The notes below the pieces were generated by a model. That model worked only from the letters and a program-made list of their open reading frames with translations. It did not search any database and was not told the DNA's origin. A stretch of 64,000 nt of DNA from Azorinus chamasolen. Its lineage: Eukaryota; Mollusca; Bivalvia; Cardiida; Solecurtidae. Numbering within the stretch: the stretch's first letter is position 1; every line of letters starts with the position of its first letter. The position numbers and the translations under genes are program-made. The stretch is from the NCBI GenBank assembly GCA_963576725.1, contig OY755238.1, forward strand, positions 25,035,834 through 25,099,833. Direction: 5' to 3'. Positions 39,701-43,961 of this stretch are shown here, in pieces.

Positions 39701-40623
39701 AATTTGATTAATCAAGGGGTCATAACTCTGTGAAAAGTCTTCTGATTGGAATTATGCAGTGATATGCATATTTCCTTCTGATAATGAAGTTTCTCATTTC
39801 ATCAAAATCCTACATAAGTTGCAGACTAACTAACAACTGGCAGACAAACCAACATAGTGACTCCCACATGCCCCATCAAAATTTGTTTGTATCAATTGGT
39901 ATAAATATCTCAAGTTCCTTTCAGCCTAGCTTTTTTATTTCTATTTTTTTTAGAAACTGAGATATTATAAAGATATACCCTACTTACCCTGTACCTAATA
40001 ATTATTCATGACTGTAAGAAATAATCATGAATATTTATTAGCTATATTTTTATAATGGTTTACAAACTTTACTTTTAACAAAAAATCAGAGCAGGCTTGA
40101 ACTGTTTGAATTATGAAATAGACCATTTGAAAATTCAGCATTGACCAGGTTAAACTTCTTTCCTTGTGTTATTCAGATTTAACCGAGGGCTTGCTGAATT
40201 TTAAAATACAGTTCTGAATCCATGCCCTGTTGTATAATTACATATATCTTCACTGTGTACAAGTATTTCGCTGTGCAGTCACTGCTGTGGAGTGCACTGG
40301 TTGCACAATCAACTTGTAAATAGTGCAGACCCTGATGAGACAGCTCCTGCAGGAGCTGTCTCATCTGGGTCTTCACTATTTACAGGTAGGTATATTGACG
40401 CGAATAGCAAGCGAAAGGTTAACAACTCGGCCTTAGTATTCCTTTAGACCAACCACTATTGCTGCAAATAGTACTTCCTTTGATGAGATGCAAAGTCTCT
40501 AATATACATCCGCTGGTCAAGTCTAGTTATGTAAATCCCAAAAGCATCTTTTCTTATTAGACAAGGCTGATAAAAAGACTTGACTTACACAAGTAGTCGT
40601 AGATCTTTTCTGTTGTTCAACAT
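15256..40623 (-). CDS. Split gene, 4 shared exons plus two alternative 3-prime ends; unknown family
   Basis: Gene model built from splice sites and reading phase. E1 40589-40623, E2 36132-36273, E3 29536-29691 and E4 27260-27399 join in phases 2, 0, 0 and 2. E4 then joins either E5a (21940-22819, own stop; 1353 nt, 450 residues) or E5b (20991-21051), E6 (19468-19539) and E7 (15256-15789), giving 1140 nt and 379 residues. Both totals are exact multiples of three with no internal stop. Every junction is GT-AG with a pyrimidine-rich acceptor. The shared 158-residue head is basic and Ser-rich, then carries a compact, probably helical segment with EKEWTALSQCRALKRSSE and MYFMTGNKLKLQSKYHIEDD. No signal peptide or membrane segment is visible, so an intracellular protein is inferred. 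I do not recognise the family. The introns are packed with MITEs. No transcript was available, so further exons or isoforms are possible. Confidence 0.72.
15813..16265. mobile_element. pbA hosting a pogM
   Basis: CTTTACTCCATGAACATTCATA on the left and TTATTATGGTACATGAACAC after the insert. Core CCCTGGTCAGACAGCTCC, end AGTAAAGAGTTAA. Its left end is about 24 bp from the E7 acceptor. Confidence 0.72.
15852..16060. mobile_element. pogM nested in pbA
   Basis: CAGTAGATCCCTCTAATGTG to GCATTAGAGGGGTTTTACTG, flanked by TA, with stem GCAGAAAGCTCCTATAGGAG. Confidence 0.88.
16262..16475. repeat. pbA, reverse, end truncated
   Basis: Shares its TTAA with the previous element. Short side TCCCTCACATAAACGCCTTT, core CCAGATATAAACAGCTCC, then CCAATACAAACATTCCTGTG. 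The ATGAATATTCAT side is missing. Confidence 0.7.
16521..16683 (+). repeat. 51-bp tandem repeat, three units
   Basis: GAAGCAATTTGATCTGGGTC starts at 16521, 16572 and 16623, and a fourth start decays at 16674. Each unit holds TAGATCTGGGTCTGCATTAA. The unit derives from a core arm. Confidence 0.88.
16691..16900. mobile_element. pbD element, near-intact
   Basis: TTAACTCTTTGCAAGTAATT to GCTAGCGTGCAAAGAGTTAA. Core centred on CCGCATTATGCGG. Confidence 0.88.
16905..17035. repeat. pbF remnant
   Basis: ACAAACAGTGCAGATGCTGA and TCTTCTGATCTGGGTCTACA are its core arms; the ends are not recognisable. Confidence 0.45.
17259..17352 (-). other. tRNA-like sequence with Pol III boxes (tRNA relic or SINE head)
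   Basis: On the minus strand it has an A-box-like TGGCGTAATCGG and a canonical B box GGGTTCGAATCC about 53 nt apart, against about 33 nt in an intronless tRNA. The first and last seven bases pair at five of seven positions. A T-rich Pol III stop (TTTTTATTTTTT) follows within 16 bp. I could not fold a convincing anticodon arm, so a functional tRNA is not claimed. Confidence 0.45.
17355..17890. other. No feature seen
   Basis: Single-copy sequence between the tRNA-like site and the large inverted repeat. Confidence 0.3.
17891..18028. repeat. Large inverted repeat, about 65-bp arms
   Basis: The left arm starts GAATAATAGGTTAGTGCCGT and the right arm ends GGCACTAACCTATTATTC. The arms continue through GATGGGACGC and TCGGATAAAGCGTCCCATCT, then a GGAGAGAAAAC / GTTTTCTCCCC stretch, to a loop of about 8 nt (TCGGCAAG). 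It is more GC-rich than its surroundings. Confidence 0.85.
18222..18425. repeat. pogM, termini decayed
   Basis: GAACCTGTCTTAAGATACTT start. Stem GCAGAAAGCTCCTATAGGAG intact, right side ACCTCTATTTAATGGTCACT. Confidence 0.65.
18640..18841. mobile_element. pbC element
   Basis: TTAACCCATTACCTCATAGG to TATGAGGGAATGGGTTAA. One stem arm is shortened (GAAACCTATAGGAGCAAATG). Confidence 0.82.
19013..19251. mobile_element. pbA element, reverse
   Basis: TTAAACCTTTACTCCAAAAA to TCATCAGGGAAAGGGTTAA. Core arms CCCAGATCAGATGGGTCC and CTGAACAAGGTCGGC. Confidence 0.85.
19252..19457. repeat. pogM remnant mixed with a core fragment
   Basis: TATGCAGAAATCTCCCAAAG stem and a GGTGGGGTTTAACTG right end. The left half holds CTGGGTCTACTTGGTTTGCA from a pb core. 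It ends 10 bp from exon E6. Confidence 0.5.
19468..19539 (-). CDS. Alternative exon E6
   Basis: 72 bp, 24 codons, phase 0 at both ends, reading GSASREDLQDQ then ASSASLIQKENAD. The acceptor is cttgatttcag and the donor is GAT/gtaagttg. All three frames are open, so the frame was fixed by E5b and E7. Skipping it would keep the frame, so it could be a cassette exon. Confidence 0.62.
19655..19830. repeat. pbA, partial
   Basis: ATTTGGCCATGGTAGAAACT, TTTCATAGGCAAACACTCAA and core arms CCCTGATCAGACAAC and TGCTCCAGGTCTACTC. Confidence 0.6.
19846..20073. mobile_element. pbC element, complete
   Basis: TTAACCCATTCCTCCACATG to ATGGAGGAAAGGGTTAA. Perfect stem AGCACTTGCTCCTATAGGAG. Confidence 0.86.
20085..20240. 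repeat. pbF, partial
   Basis: ACAATGCAGTCCCAGGTGAG and CTCATCAGTGTATCCAGTGT arms, then AATAAGCTTGACCTATATGA and TTTTGGTATAGTCAG. Confidence 0.5.
20332..20533. repeat. pbD, decayed
   Basis: TTAACCTTTGTCCTGCTTAG, core CAAACAGTTTGGATCCTGAT and TATCTGGATTCAAACTGTTT. The right end is not clear. Confidence 0.6.
20585..20757. repeat. pbA, partial
   Basis: TAGGAACTCTAGAATCAGAT, core CCCTGATCAGACGTCTCC, TTATCTGGGTCTATTCCATT, and a decayed right end AGGTACAGGAATTT. Confidence 0.55.
20811..20975. repeat. pogM, decayed
   Basis: CAGTACAGCCTCTCTATAAT start, GGCTGCTTAATGCAGATTGA arm, and TTACCACCTGCCTTAAAGAT. The right TIR is gone. Confidence 0.55.
20991..21051 (-). CDS. Alternative exon E5b (basic, Ser/Arg-rich)
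   Basis: 61 bp: one base plus 20 codons, reading SGKSRKGDVYRPVRSSLSQK. The donor is perfect (AAG/gtaagta) and the acceptor is ctggtctttag. The pyrimidine tract of the acceptor merges with a CTCTCC-type microsatellite. The segment holds several basic-Ser motifs of the kind kinases use. Confidence 0.68.
21062..21130. repeat. GAGAGT-type microsatellite at the E5b acceptor
   Basis: Iterated GGAGAGTGGAGAGA on the plus strand reads as a CTCTCC pyrimidine tract in the minus-strand intron, just upstream of the E5b 3-prime splice site. Confidence 0.8.
21131..21939 (-). other. Probable 3-prime UTR of the E5a isoform
   Basis: AT-rich, repeat-poor sequence directly after the E5a stop. On the minus strand a candidate AATAAA signal lies at 21269-21274. 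The stretch also holds A-rich runs near 21600-21620 and no open frame of interest. Confidence 0.35.
21940..22819 (-). CDS. Alternative last exon E5a: coiled coil and Cys cluster
   Basis: It opens after the acceptor gttttcaacag and adds 292 residues after the junction Arg, ending at its own stop. A heptad-patterned coiled coil (LDNIERKLSNIEHRLSYIEE) covers about residues 180-207 of the 450-residue product, suggesting self-association. An acidic linker follows, then a segment with GVQIWDILAHDK and MLKLFEAYPNVHARARYTWE. A basic Lys/Arg region then leads to CRMCKC (about residues 368-373) and CDC (about 417-419), which could bind metal. The family is not recognised. A strong internal donor (ATAG/gtaagg near 22211) exists, but joining it to E5b shifts the frame and stops early in E7. 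Confidence 0.75.
22935..23177. mobile_element. pbA element, near-intact core
   Basis: TTAACCCTTTCCCTGTTCTT to GAGAGAAAGGGTAA. Core arms of about 28 bp meet at GGCTCCTACAGGAGCC. Confidence 0.85.
23358..23575. mobile_element. pbA, right end decayed
   Basis: TAACCCTTTACTCAATTAAT, TGTCTATGGCAGAAACTGTA and core CCCTGATCAGGCAGCTCC. Beyond AAAGGTTTAAAAAG the end is lost. Confidence 0.7.
23672..23750 (+). repeat. Minisatellite, about 22-bp unit
   Basis: CTTTAACTTTGGTCTAGAGC recurs about four times with small changes (one reads TCTTGTGATA). Confidence 0.8.
23790..23915. repeat. pbD remnant with an A-run
   Basis: A run of 13 or 14 A followed by CAGTTTGGATACAGATGAGA and CTCACCAAGATCTAAACTCT. Confidence 0.45.
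23923..24174. mobile_element. pbA element
   Basis: CTAACCCTTTATCTCATGAA to CAAGTAAAGGGTTAA. TTGGCCATGACAGAAATTAG and core CAGATCCTAATCAGATGG. Confidence 0.82.
24400..24545. repeat. pbD, partial with an intact core
   Basis: Core arms TTGACCCTGATGAGATGCCG and CGGCGTCTCATCTGGATCCA. The termini cannot be placed. Confidence 0.6.
24664..25112. mobile_element. pogM host of a nested pbA
   Basis: CAGTAAAACTTGTCTTAATT at the left, a GCAGATGGTACCTAATGCAG arm, then CTCTGCATTAAGTAACCACT after the insert and CAGACTTTACTG at the right. Confidence 0.65.
24767..25018. mobile_element. pbA nested in pogM
   Basis: Short side CTCTCACTGTAATGCCTTTT, core CCCAGATCAGATGGTTCC, then TCTAACATGAATATTCAACA and AAAAGGGTTTAA. 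Confidence 0.75.
25264..25519. mobile_element. pbD element, degenerate
   Basis: TTAACTGTTTGCACAAGCAA to ATCAAAGAGTTAA. Core arms AACAGTTTGGATCAAGATCT and GATCTGAAATCTATACTGTT. Confidence 0.65.
25605..25720. repeat. pbF-like core remnant
   Basis: GCAAACAGTGTAGGCCTAGA and CCTGAAATCAGGGTCTGAAC arms around GGTCTTCTACAGGAGACC. Confidence 0.45.
25971..26176. mobile_element. pogM, divergent TIR subtype
   Basis: CAGTAGAACCTGTCTTAAGT to GTTTCAGACAGGTTCTGTTG. Stem AAGCAGAAAGCTCCTATTGG. Confidence 0.82.
26200..26342. repeat. pbD, partial
   Basis: TATCAAACAGTTTTGGATAT, ATATCTCATCTAGATCCAGA and the TTACCATGCAAAGAGTTA end. Confidence 0.55.
26371..26600. mobile_element. pbC element, complete
   Basis: TTCAACCCATTACCTCATCG to ACATAAGGGAATGGGTTAA. 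Perfect stem through GCATTTGCTCCTATAGGAGC. Confidence 0.86.
26811..27096. mobile_element. pbD element, core loop short
   Basis: TTAACTCTTAACACACTAAG to TGTGCATAAAGAGTTAA. Core arms TTCAGATCCAGATTGAAACA and TTACATCAGGATCCAAACTA. Its right end is about 165 bp from exon E4. Confidence 0.65.
27260..27399 (-). CDS. Exon 4 of the minus-strand gene, branch point of the two isoforms
   Basis: 140 bp, 46 codons plus two bases. It reads IVSHRVDRMYFMTGNKLKLQ, then a charged helix HIEDDELKQLRELSQARVSS. The acceptor is gtgtctgtttcag and the donor is ACG/gtaagg. The trailing CG makes an Arg codon with the first G of either E5a or E5b, so both 3-prime ends are in frame. This is probably the most conserved exon, judging by the absence of low-complexity sequence. 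Confidence 0.8.
27455..27712. mobile_element. Microsatellite-bearing dispersed element in pbA
   Basis: Starts AGAGCCGCGTGTGGCGCAAA, holds AAGATCCATAACTCCAAAAT, then a GAC/AAC trinucleotide run (27618-27659) and ends GAAACAGACAAGC. The order (a TAACTCC unit, a microsatellite, an end) echoes the pearl-like elements. Boundaries come from the interrupted pbA. Confidence 0.5.
27888..28371. mobile_element. TIR element with long near-perfect inverted ends
   Basis: CTGTCCATTTCAATTTACTT at the left and AAGTAAATTGAAATGGACAG at the right. The match runs on for more than 40 bp through GTCACTGAATTTGAATCGAG. 484 bp, no ORF of note, superfamily not assigned. It interrupts the second core arm of pbA. Confidence 0.8.
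28424..28636. mobile_element. pbF element, reference copy
   Basis: TTAACCCTTACAGTGCGGGA to GCGTTGTAAAGGTTAA. Core centred on GGGCTTCTAGAGGAGCCC; long side with TTTTGGAATAGTCCATTTGA. Confidence 0.82.
28640..28800. repeat. pbA, partial
   Basis: CACTGTAGAAACTGTAGAAT, core CTTGACCAGACAGCTCC and GTTCTAGGTCTACTG, short side AAAAGGCATGTCTGTCAGAT. Confidence 0.6.
28868..28995. mobile_element. FB-1 fold-back element
   Basis: ATTTTCCCACCAAACCCTAG and AACATGGGGCTTGGTGGAGA, with a TTCTCAAAGAGACAATT centre and the flank GTATTCAAATACTAAAATTA. Confidence 0.78.
29002..29234. mobile_element. pbC element, reverse
   Basis: ATAACCCTTTCCTCCATAAA to CTATGAGGTAATGGGTTAA. Stem around TTTTGCTCCTATGGGAGCAA. Confidence 0.84.
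29443..29520. repeat. pbA, left part only
   Basis: TTAACCCTTTACCTCATGAA then GAAATAATGACATCATGAAT and TTTTTATAACAG, stopping just short of exon E3. Confidence 0.75.
29536..29691 (-). CDS. Exon 3 of the minus-strand gene
   Basis: 156 bp, exactly 52 codons, phase 0 at both ends. It starts TSAAATDIPVVTDPEDMAFD, an acidic linker, and ends in EKEWTALSQCRALKRSSE, which looks helical and charged. The acceptor has a strong pyrimidine tract (ttttctttctaattttag) and the donor is GAG/gtgaac. A truncated pbA element ends about 15 bp beyond the donor. Confidence 0.78.
29781..30042. mobile_element. pbC element with a small duplication
   Basis: TTAACCTTTTCCCTCAAAGG, then a second CTCATAGGCTATTTTTTATA about 40 bp on, then the stem and TATGAGGGAATGGGTTAA. 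Confidence 0.8.
30039..30291. mobile_element. pbA, sharing its TTAA with pbC
   Basis: The terminal CCCTTT is missing after TTAACTGTGAATATTCATAA. Core CAGATCCTGATCAAATAGC, end AGGTACAGAATTAA. Confidence 0.7.
30465..30617. repeat. pbB, long side truncated
   Basis: TAGCCATTTTAGAAAGTAAA onward. Core arms CCCTGATCAGACGTCTCC and TCTGATCTGAGTCTACTC, end GAAGCAAAGGGTTATAA. Confidence 0.65.
30661..30855 (+). repeat. 90-bp tandem repeat, two units and a start of a third
   Basis: GTGAACATGGGGCCAATTTT at 30661 and 30751, with a decayed third start at 30841. Each unit has TGAGCTGGAAAA and TCAATGATCCT. Confidence 0.88.
30980..31242. mobile_element. pbA element
   Basis: TTAATCCTTTCCCTGTTGCA to CAAGGAAAGGGTTAA. 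A short insertion (TAATCAGATCATGAG) sits in the first core arm. Confidence 0.82.
31370..31612. mobile_element. pbA element, reverse
   Basis: TTAACCCTTTACTGGACAGA to ATCAGGTAAAGGGTTAA. Core arms CCCAAACCAGATGGTTCC and TGATCGGGACCTGCTG. Confidence 0.84.
31629..31793 (+). repeat. 33-bp array of pogM left termini, five units
   Basis: CAGTAAAACCTCTCTATAAY begins at 31629, 31662, 31695, 31728 and 31761, an exact 33-bp period. Each unit continues GGCCACTAAATTA. The fifth unit is the terminus of a whole pogM. Confidence 0.92.
31761..31950. mobile_element. pogM element joined to the array
   Basis: Stem GGTGGCTGCTTAAAGTAAGG with one arm shortened (AAACACTATAGGAGCG). Right end TTATAGAGAGGTATTACTG. Confidence 0.85.
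32109..32134. repeat. TTG trinucleotide microsatellite
   Basis: Eight or nine uninterrupted TTG/GTT units. Confidence 0.9.
32225..32400. repeat. pbF remnants, two adjoining
   Basis: The first holds AAGTGCAGACCCTGATTTTA and ends GGTTTAA. The second starts TTAACCCTTTCAATGCTGAA and has TTTTCAAATGAACTTTTCCA. Confidence 0.5.
32690..33225. other. pbD remnant, then nothing clear
   Basis: AGATCAGGATCCAAACTGTT near 32780 is a lone pbD arm. Two ORFs near here (62 and 76 codons) have no splice or start support. Confidence 0.3.
33226..33475. mobile_element. pbA element, reverse
   Basis: AATAACCCTTTACTCCATAG. Core CCCAGATCAGACCGCTCC, GTTTCTGCCATGGTAAAAAA, and a CATGGAGTAAAGGGATATAA end. Confidence 0.78.
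33506..33683. mobile_element. FB-2 fold-back element
   Basis: Ends GGGTCCATGCTTATAAAGCT and TTTATAAGCATGAACCC. Arms carry TTCTCAAGCTTTTGATTGGT and its complement. The left arm has an extra copy of that stretch, so it is longer than the right. Confidence 0.82.
33703..33906. mobile_element. pogM element, complete
   Basis: CAGTAAACCTTCTCTATAAC to GTTATAGAGAGGTTTTACTG. Stem AGAACGCTCCTATAGGAGTG. Confidence 0.88.
34018..34167. repeat. pogM, decayed
   Basis: CAGTAGAAGCTGTCTTAAGC left end. TGGCTTAATGCAGTATTGGA and a right side that merges into TTAA of the next element. Confidence 0.6.
34164..34409. mobile_element. pbB element, reverse
   Basis: TTAACCCTTCCAGTTCTATA to GAAGGAAAGGGTTAA. The core loop has lost a few bases (GGCTCCTACAGGTTATC). 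Confidence 0.84.
34528..35630 (+). mobile_element. Pearl-like element, copy 2, terminal hairpin lost
   Basis: Starts CTAGAGGTTTTTGTCACAAA. About six units, then a GACA/GACG microsatellite (35582-35618) passing straight into GGGAGACATAAT, so the ATATGTCTCC and hairpin part is missing. It is flanked by similar 23-bp sequences starting AACACAACTAAA on both sides. Confidence 0.72.
35793..36022. mobile_element. pbC element, reverse
   Basis: TTAAACCCATTCCCACATAT to TATGCGGGAATGGGTTAA. Stem AGAGCATTTGCTCCACAGGA. Confidence 0.85.
36132..36273 (-). CDS. Exon 2 of the minus-strand gene
   Basis: 142 bp: one base completing a split codon plus 47 codons. The segment is basic and Ser/Pro-rich (for example TPKKRGFGSGPPRSVKSMPA), typical of a disordered region. 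The acceptor is tatttttcag and the donor is CTG/gtaagc. It is clearly more GC-rich than its surroundings. Reading on past the donor stays open for 19 codons, so a retained-intron form cannot be excluded. Confidence 0.75.
36305..36551. mobile_element. pbB element
   Basis: CTTAACCTCATGTAAACCTG to AACAGGGAAAGGGTTAA. Core arms CCCAGATTAGATGACTC and TCATCTGAGTCTGC. It begins about 31 bp upstream of the exon 2 acceptor. Confidence 0.8.
36552..36900. other. No feature seen
   Basis: Single-copy intron sequence without repeats that I recognise. Confidence 0.3.
37015..37156. repeat. pbA, right half
   Basis: ATCTATATAATTCCATAATC, core CCCTGATCTGACGGCTCC and CATCTGACCTGGGTCTAC, end ATGAAAGAAATGGTTAA. 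Confidence 0.65.
37152..37292. mobile_element. pbD, first core arm deleted
   Basis: TTAACTCTTTACAAGTTAAG to GCATGCAAAGAGTTAA. Only GCGTCTCATCTGGATCCAAC of the core remains. Confidence 0.75.
37555..37867. mobile_element. pbA nested in pbA, with extra internal sequence
   Basis: TTAACCCATTCCCCATCATA to AACAGGGAAAGGGGTAA. About 70 bp of unrelated sequence (near TTGTGGCGAAATCAACAACT) lengthens the long side. Confidence 0.72.
37968..39606 (+). mobile_element. Pearl-like element, copy 3, longest
   Basis: CTAGAGGTTTTTGTCAAAAA start. Eight units at 153-159 bp spacing, marked by AAAGGGCAATAACTCC. A GACA/GACG run (39489-39552), CGAAAACAATATGTCTCC and the hairpin CCCCATATAAATATGGGG end it. The interrupted pbA sets both borders. 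Confidence 0.8.
39640..39960. other. Possible dispersed repeat, otherwise nothing
   Basis: GGGGTCATAACTCTGTGAAA recalls the TAACTCC motif of the tandem-unit elements. No second copy is in the window. Confidence 0.25.
39995..40156. repeat. pbA left piece joined to a pbF right piece
   Basis: TGTAAGAAATAATCATGAAT belongs to pbA. GAAATAGACCATTTGAAAAT and CCAGGTTAA belong to pbF. Confidence 0.5.
40179..40422. mobile_element. pbE element, intact core
   Basis: TTAACCGAGGGCTTGCTGAA to GCAAGCGAAAGGTTAA. Core centred on CAGCTCCTGCAGGAGCTG. It lies in intron 1, about 170 bp from exon 1, and is nearly identical to the 44.3 kb copy from CCTGTTGTATAATTACATAT onward. Confidence 0.87.
40589..40623 (-). CDS. 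Exon 1 (coding part), start codon
   Basis: It encodes MLNNRKDLRLL and two bases of the next codon, then a near-consensus donor (TGT/gtaagtc). An in-frame TAA lies 24 bases upstream of the ATG, so this is the first usable Met of the frame. The phase-2 end fits the phase-2 acceptor of exon 2, giving a Val at the junction. The exon is short, so the call rests on donor quality, phase match and its place in the only long repeat-free block nearby. Confidence 0.55.
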
Positions 40624-40960
40624 GATTTCAAAATGAAATAATTATCCTGACCATCCGATCAAGTACAAGAACTCGAGTATCATGAAAACAAATGTTTTAC
40701 TCCACTCTTTAGTGTTATGAGAGAAAAGACATTACAGACTGTATATCTTATCCGAAGGGCTGAATTTGCCGTCATGTAATATTCATTGATGAGTATATTG
40801 AAAATGGCGGACCACCACAAGACTACACTATCTGGCTGCATATGAACAAGCCTGGTACATACTTCTGGTACATAGCTTACGCAGCCAGAAATCCAATCAT
40901 CTTGACACCATTGCCATGTTTATGTATATTTAATTCTGAAAGAGAAGTATTGTATGACCT
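40624..40960 (-). promoter_or_regulatory. Probable 5-prime UTR and promoter region
   Basis: A repeat-free block upstream of the exon 1 ATG, flanked on both sides by MITE-dense DNA. It contains AAAATGGCGG on the plus strand (40801-40810), which resembles the YY1-type motif often found close to animal transcription starts. No clear TATA box was assigned. The exact transcription start cannot be seen. Confidence 0.3.
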
Positions 40961-41026
40961 GCAAACAATGGAACCAGTTGAAAGATGAGCTAAATTGCAT
41001 GTTAATGTACAATCACTCGAGCTTAT

Positions 41027-41240
41027 ATCCCTTTATTTTATGAATATTCATGTAACAAATAATGGTATCATGAATATTAATTTGATTAGTTGTTATAATA
41101 GCTCATATAGAAACAGGAAACTTTTGGCCATAAGCAAACAGAGCAGCCCCTGATCAGACGGCTCCTATAGGAGTCATCTGATCTGGGTCTGCTCTGTTTG
41201 CAAATCCATAGAAAGGCGTATTTATGGTGTAACGGGTTAA
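41027..41240. mobile_element. pbA element
   Basis: ATTTTATGAATATTCATGTA, AACTTTTGGCCATAAGCAAA, core GCCCCTGATCAGACGGCTCC, end GGTGTAACGGGTTAA. Confidence 0.78.
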
Positions 41241-41443
41241 TACCTTATTAGCTCTGTATATATATCCAAACATCAAGTCTCCCATCTCCACCAGTTTGTA
41301 TAGATAAATAATTAAATCAACTCTGTGCCATTTTGATAACTTTGCATATTACTCAATGAGTCGGAACAAAGGCTTTAGTTTTATACAATATTTACCGTGA
41401 ATATTCAAACATCCAATTTCTCCTATCTCCCATTTTGATAACT

Positions 41444-41625
41444 TTAACCCTTTACTACATGAATATTCATGTAAGAAATAATGACATCATGAATATTAAT
41501 TATATTTACTGTTATAATAGCATATGGACACATGAATTTATCACCATGATAGAAACTAGAATCATATCTATATATACCTTGTTTGCAAAGGTGTAGAAAG
41601 GTGTATTTATGGAGTAAAGGGTTAG
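41444..41625. mobile_element. pbA, hairpin core deleted
   Basis: TTAACCCTTTACTACATGAA to GGAGTAAAGGGTTAG. ATATACCTTGTTTGCAAAGG marks the deletion. Confidence 0.82.
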
Positions 41626-41882
41626 CCCATTCTCTCATGAATATTTATACATAAAATTAATGATCACTTCATGAATATTCATTGACTTAGTTTTTATGAG
41701 TTAAAATTTGTAAGGAAATTCTTTGCTTAGACAAAAACTGTAGTATCAGATCTATATAATGTCATAAGCAGACAAAGCAGAACCAGATCAGATGGTTCCT
41801 ACAGGAGCTGTCTCAGATATCATCTAGGTTTACTCTTAGTAGCAAAAGCGTGAAAATGCATTTATATGAAGAAAAGGGTTAA
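41622..41882. mobile_element. pbA, adjoining copy
   Basis: TTAGCCCATTCTCTCATGAA to GAAGAAAAGGGTTAA. The second core arm carries a small insertion (CTCAGATATCATCTAGG). Confidence 0.78.
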
Positions 41883-42079
41883 ATAAATATAATGCAGAGG
41901 TAAACTAGACTCAGACCTAGTAGTAGATAGTGTAAACCCTGATCAAAAAACGGCTGCTTCAGTCAGGTTATAACAACAGAACATCAAACCTAACTCAAAT
42001 TTAACCTCTAGCTCTGAATTGAATTCGACCACTCAATATCATATTAGAAATATCAGAACTTAATGTTAGGAGCTACAGG

Positions 42080-42422
42080 AGCTCTTATAGGTCTCCTCAT
42101 ACCTCTATTTGCCTTTGGAATTATATAAATCTGGGTCCATGCTTATAAAACTTTTTAGCTGAGTCTGAGTTTGATTGGTCAGATTTGAGTTCTCAAGCTT
42201 TATGATTGGTCAGATTTGAGCCTTTGGCTCAAATCTGACCAATCAAAAACTTGAGAACAAACTCAGACTAACTAAACGCTTTATAAGCATAGATACCGAT
42301 TCTACAATTAATTTCTACCAGAGTCAAAAATATTGTATTCATTCACTATTATAAAACATTAGCTAATGAGTATTCATGGTGTCATTATTTCTCCCATGAA
42401 TATTCAACAGGGAAAGGGTTAA
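42080..42422. mobile_element. pbA, reverse, hosting an FB-2
   Basis: TTTGCCTTTGGAATTATATA, then GATTCTACAATTAATTTCTA after the insert, and TGAATATTCAACAGGGAAAG to TTAA. The first core arm is missing. Confidence 0.6.
42133..42297. mobile_element. FB-2 fold-back nested in pbA
   Basis: GGGTCCATGCTTATAAAACT to TTTATAAGCATAGATACC. Inner arms TTGAGCCTTTGGCTCAA. As in the 33.5 kb copy, the left arm repeats GGTCAGATTTGAG twice. Confidence 0.8.
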
Positions 42423-42458
42423 GACTGGAGGTGGTTTAGTACAGATAAATGAGAATGT

Positions 42459-42580
42459 ATAACCCTTTCCTTCATATAAACATTTTTCATGCTAATTGAA
42501 TTAGACAGATATGTTGGAGACTCTACTTTCTAAAATGGCTACAATGTTCCCCGGTGACCTTCCATATTTATATATAAATG
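42459..42580. repeat. pbB, core deleted, right end lost
   Basis: ATAACCCTTTCCTTCATATA, then TAGACAGATATGTTGGAGAC and AAATGGCTACAATGTTCCCC. Confidence 0.6.
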
Positions 42581-42611
42581 TTTTTTCTTTATTTGTAACT
42601 TTCATTCTGCT

Positions 42612-43122
42612 ATAACCCTTAAACACATTCCCTCCTTGGGAAGCATTTTGGTGATTCTGTAAATGTCGCATTTTGAAACCATTGTGATAAATTAAATAGA
42701 GCATGTGCGCATGCTCCATAAGAGCAAATGCTCTATTTATCACAATGGTTATGATTACAGAACTACACGATTCTAAAATTTTCCTATTTCTATAGTTTAA
42801 ATGCTCCTTTTCTGTAGATTTATTCAAAGAGGTTGGGTCTAAAAATAGTCTAGGAGGGAATGAGTTAATCCATGAATATTTATGCAAGAAATAATGACAT
42901 TATAAATATTGATTAGATTAATTGTTAAAATAGAACATGGACACATGATTTTTAGGCCATGGCAGAAACTGTAGAATCAGATCTATATTATATATCATAA
43001 GCAAAGAGAGCAGACCCTGCATGATCAGTCACAGCTCCTATAGGAACCATCATTCAGATCTAGGTCTACTCTGTTTGCAAATTGCAGGTGTAGAAAGGTG
43101 TATTTATGAAGTAAAGGGTTGA
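42612..43122. mobile_element. pbA hosting a pbC near its end
   Basis: ATAACCCTTAA before the insert and TTAATCCATGAATATTTATG after it. Core CCCTGCATGATCAGTCACAG, end AGTAAAGGGTTG. Confidence 0.75.
42619..42868. mobile_element. pbC nested at TTAA in pbA
   Basis: TTAAACACATTCCCTCCTTG to GGAGGGAATGAGTTAA. Stem centre GCATGTGCGCATGC differs from the usual loop. Confidence 0.82.
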
Positions 43123-43226
43123 GCAGCCTGGTCTACAGACCTCATGTCCTGTTTATTCACTTTAAATGGGTTTTATTGTACATTAAGTCTCCAAAGGGCA
43201 GATAACAATGCAAACATTTATAATTA

Positions 43227-43640
43227 CCATAACATTCCTAATAAACACCACTGTTCGATCCCCTTCCCCCTCCCCACACTCCTTTCCATGTTAAAATAAC
43301 TCACCAATGCTGACTGAAATCCAAATCGACTTTTAATCCAAAGTATAACAATAGTAAAACACGTTTTTTCCACGTATTTCCAAGTTACAACTTTTAATCT
43401 AAATTATAACAACTATGAGTGAACAGGAGAAGTATTTCCAAGTTACGACAAACTATAACAGTAACAACAAACAGGTAACATATTTCCAAGTTACAATTTT
43501 CAATTCAAAGAATATAACAACAGTAAACAAGTAACACATTTCCAAAGCTTCTTTACTCTATGTGAAAATTGTGCTCTACTAAAAATGCCCTCTTTCGGAA
43601 ACTGTAATATCCCCAGGGGCGTCTATTAGGAATTATACAG
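43227..43640. repeat. X-type element with an internal minisatellite
   Basis: ACATTCCTAATAAACACC at the left and GGGGCGTCTATTAGGAATTA at the right. Inside (43370-43550), TATTTCCAAGTTAC recurs about every 45-57 bp, with AACAGTAAACA between. Confidence 0.5.
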
Positions 43641-43960
43641 TATATTCAATAATGATTTCGTCTAGACAAGATTAATAGTCTGTAATACATCACATGCATA
43701 ACCATACATTTGAAATTATAATGCACCCTACATAGAAATATGTAATGAAAGCAAATACAATCTTAATCTCATTGTGCAAAGTAATGACAGATTTTCAATC
43801 AAGAACGCTGTACGAGACTGCACTGTTCAGACTGAACAAACAATGGATTAACAATGTCTGACATGTTAATCCAAACCACACGTATACCTGGCTAAATCTG
43901 CAAGCAAAAATATATATACCTAGTATGTACAACAGTGTAGACCTTTTTCACAGAGCTATA
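43641..43960. other. No feature seen
   Basis: Single-copy AT-rich sequence. Confidence 0.3.
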
Positions 43961-43961
43961 T

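Noticed and set aside
40804..40845. Plus-strand ATG in a good context (AAAATGGCGG) as a divergent gene start
   Set aside because: The frame stops after 13 codons and no donor lies before the stop. It is more likely promoter sequence of the minus-strand gene.
42501..42887. 128-codon minus-strand ORF
   Set aside because: It is a translation of pbB and pbC sequence.
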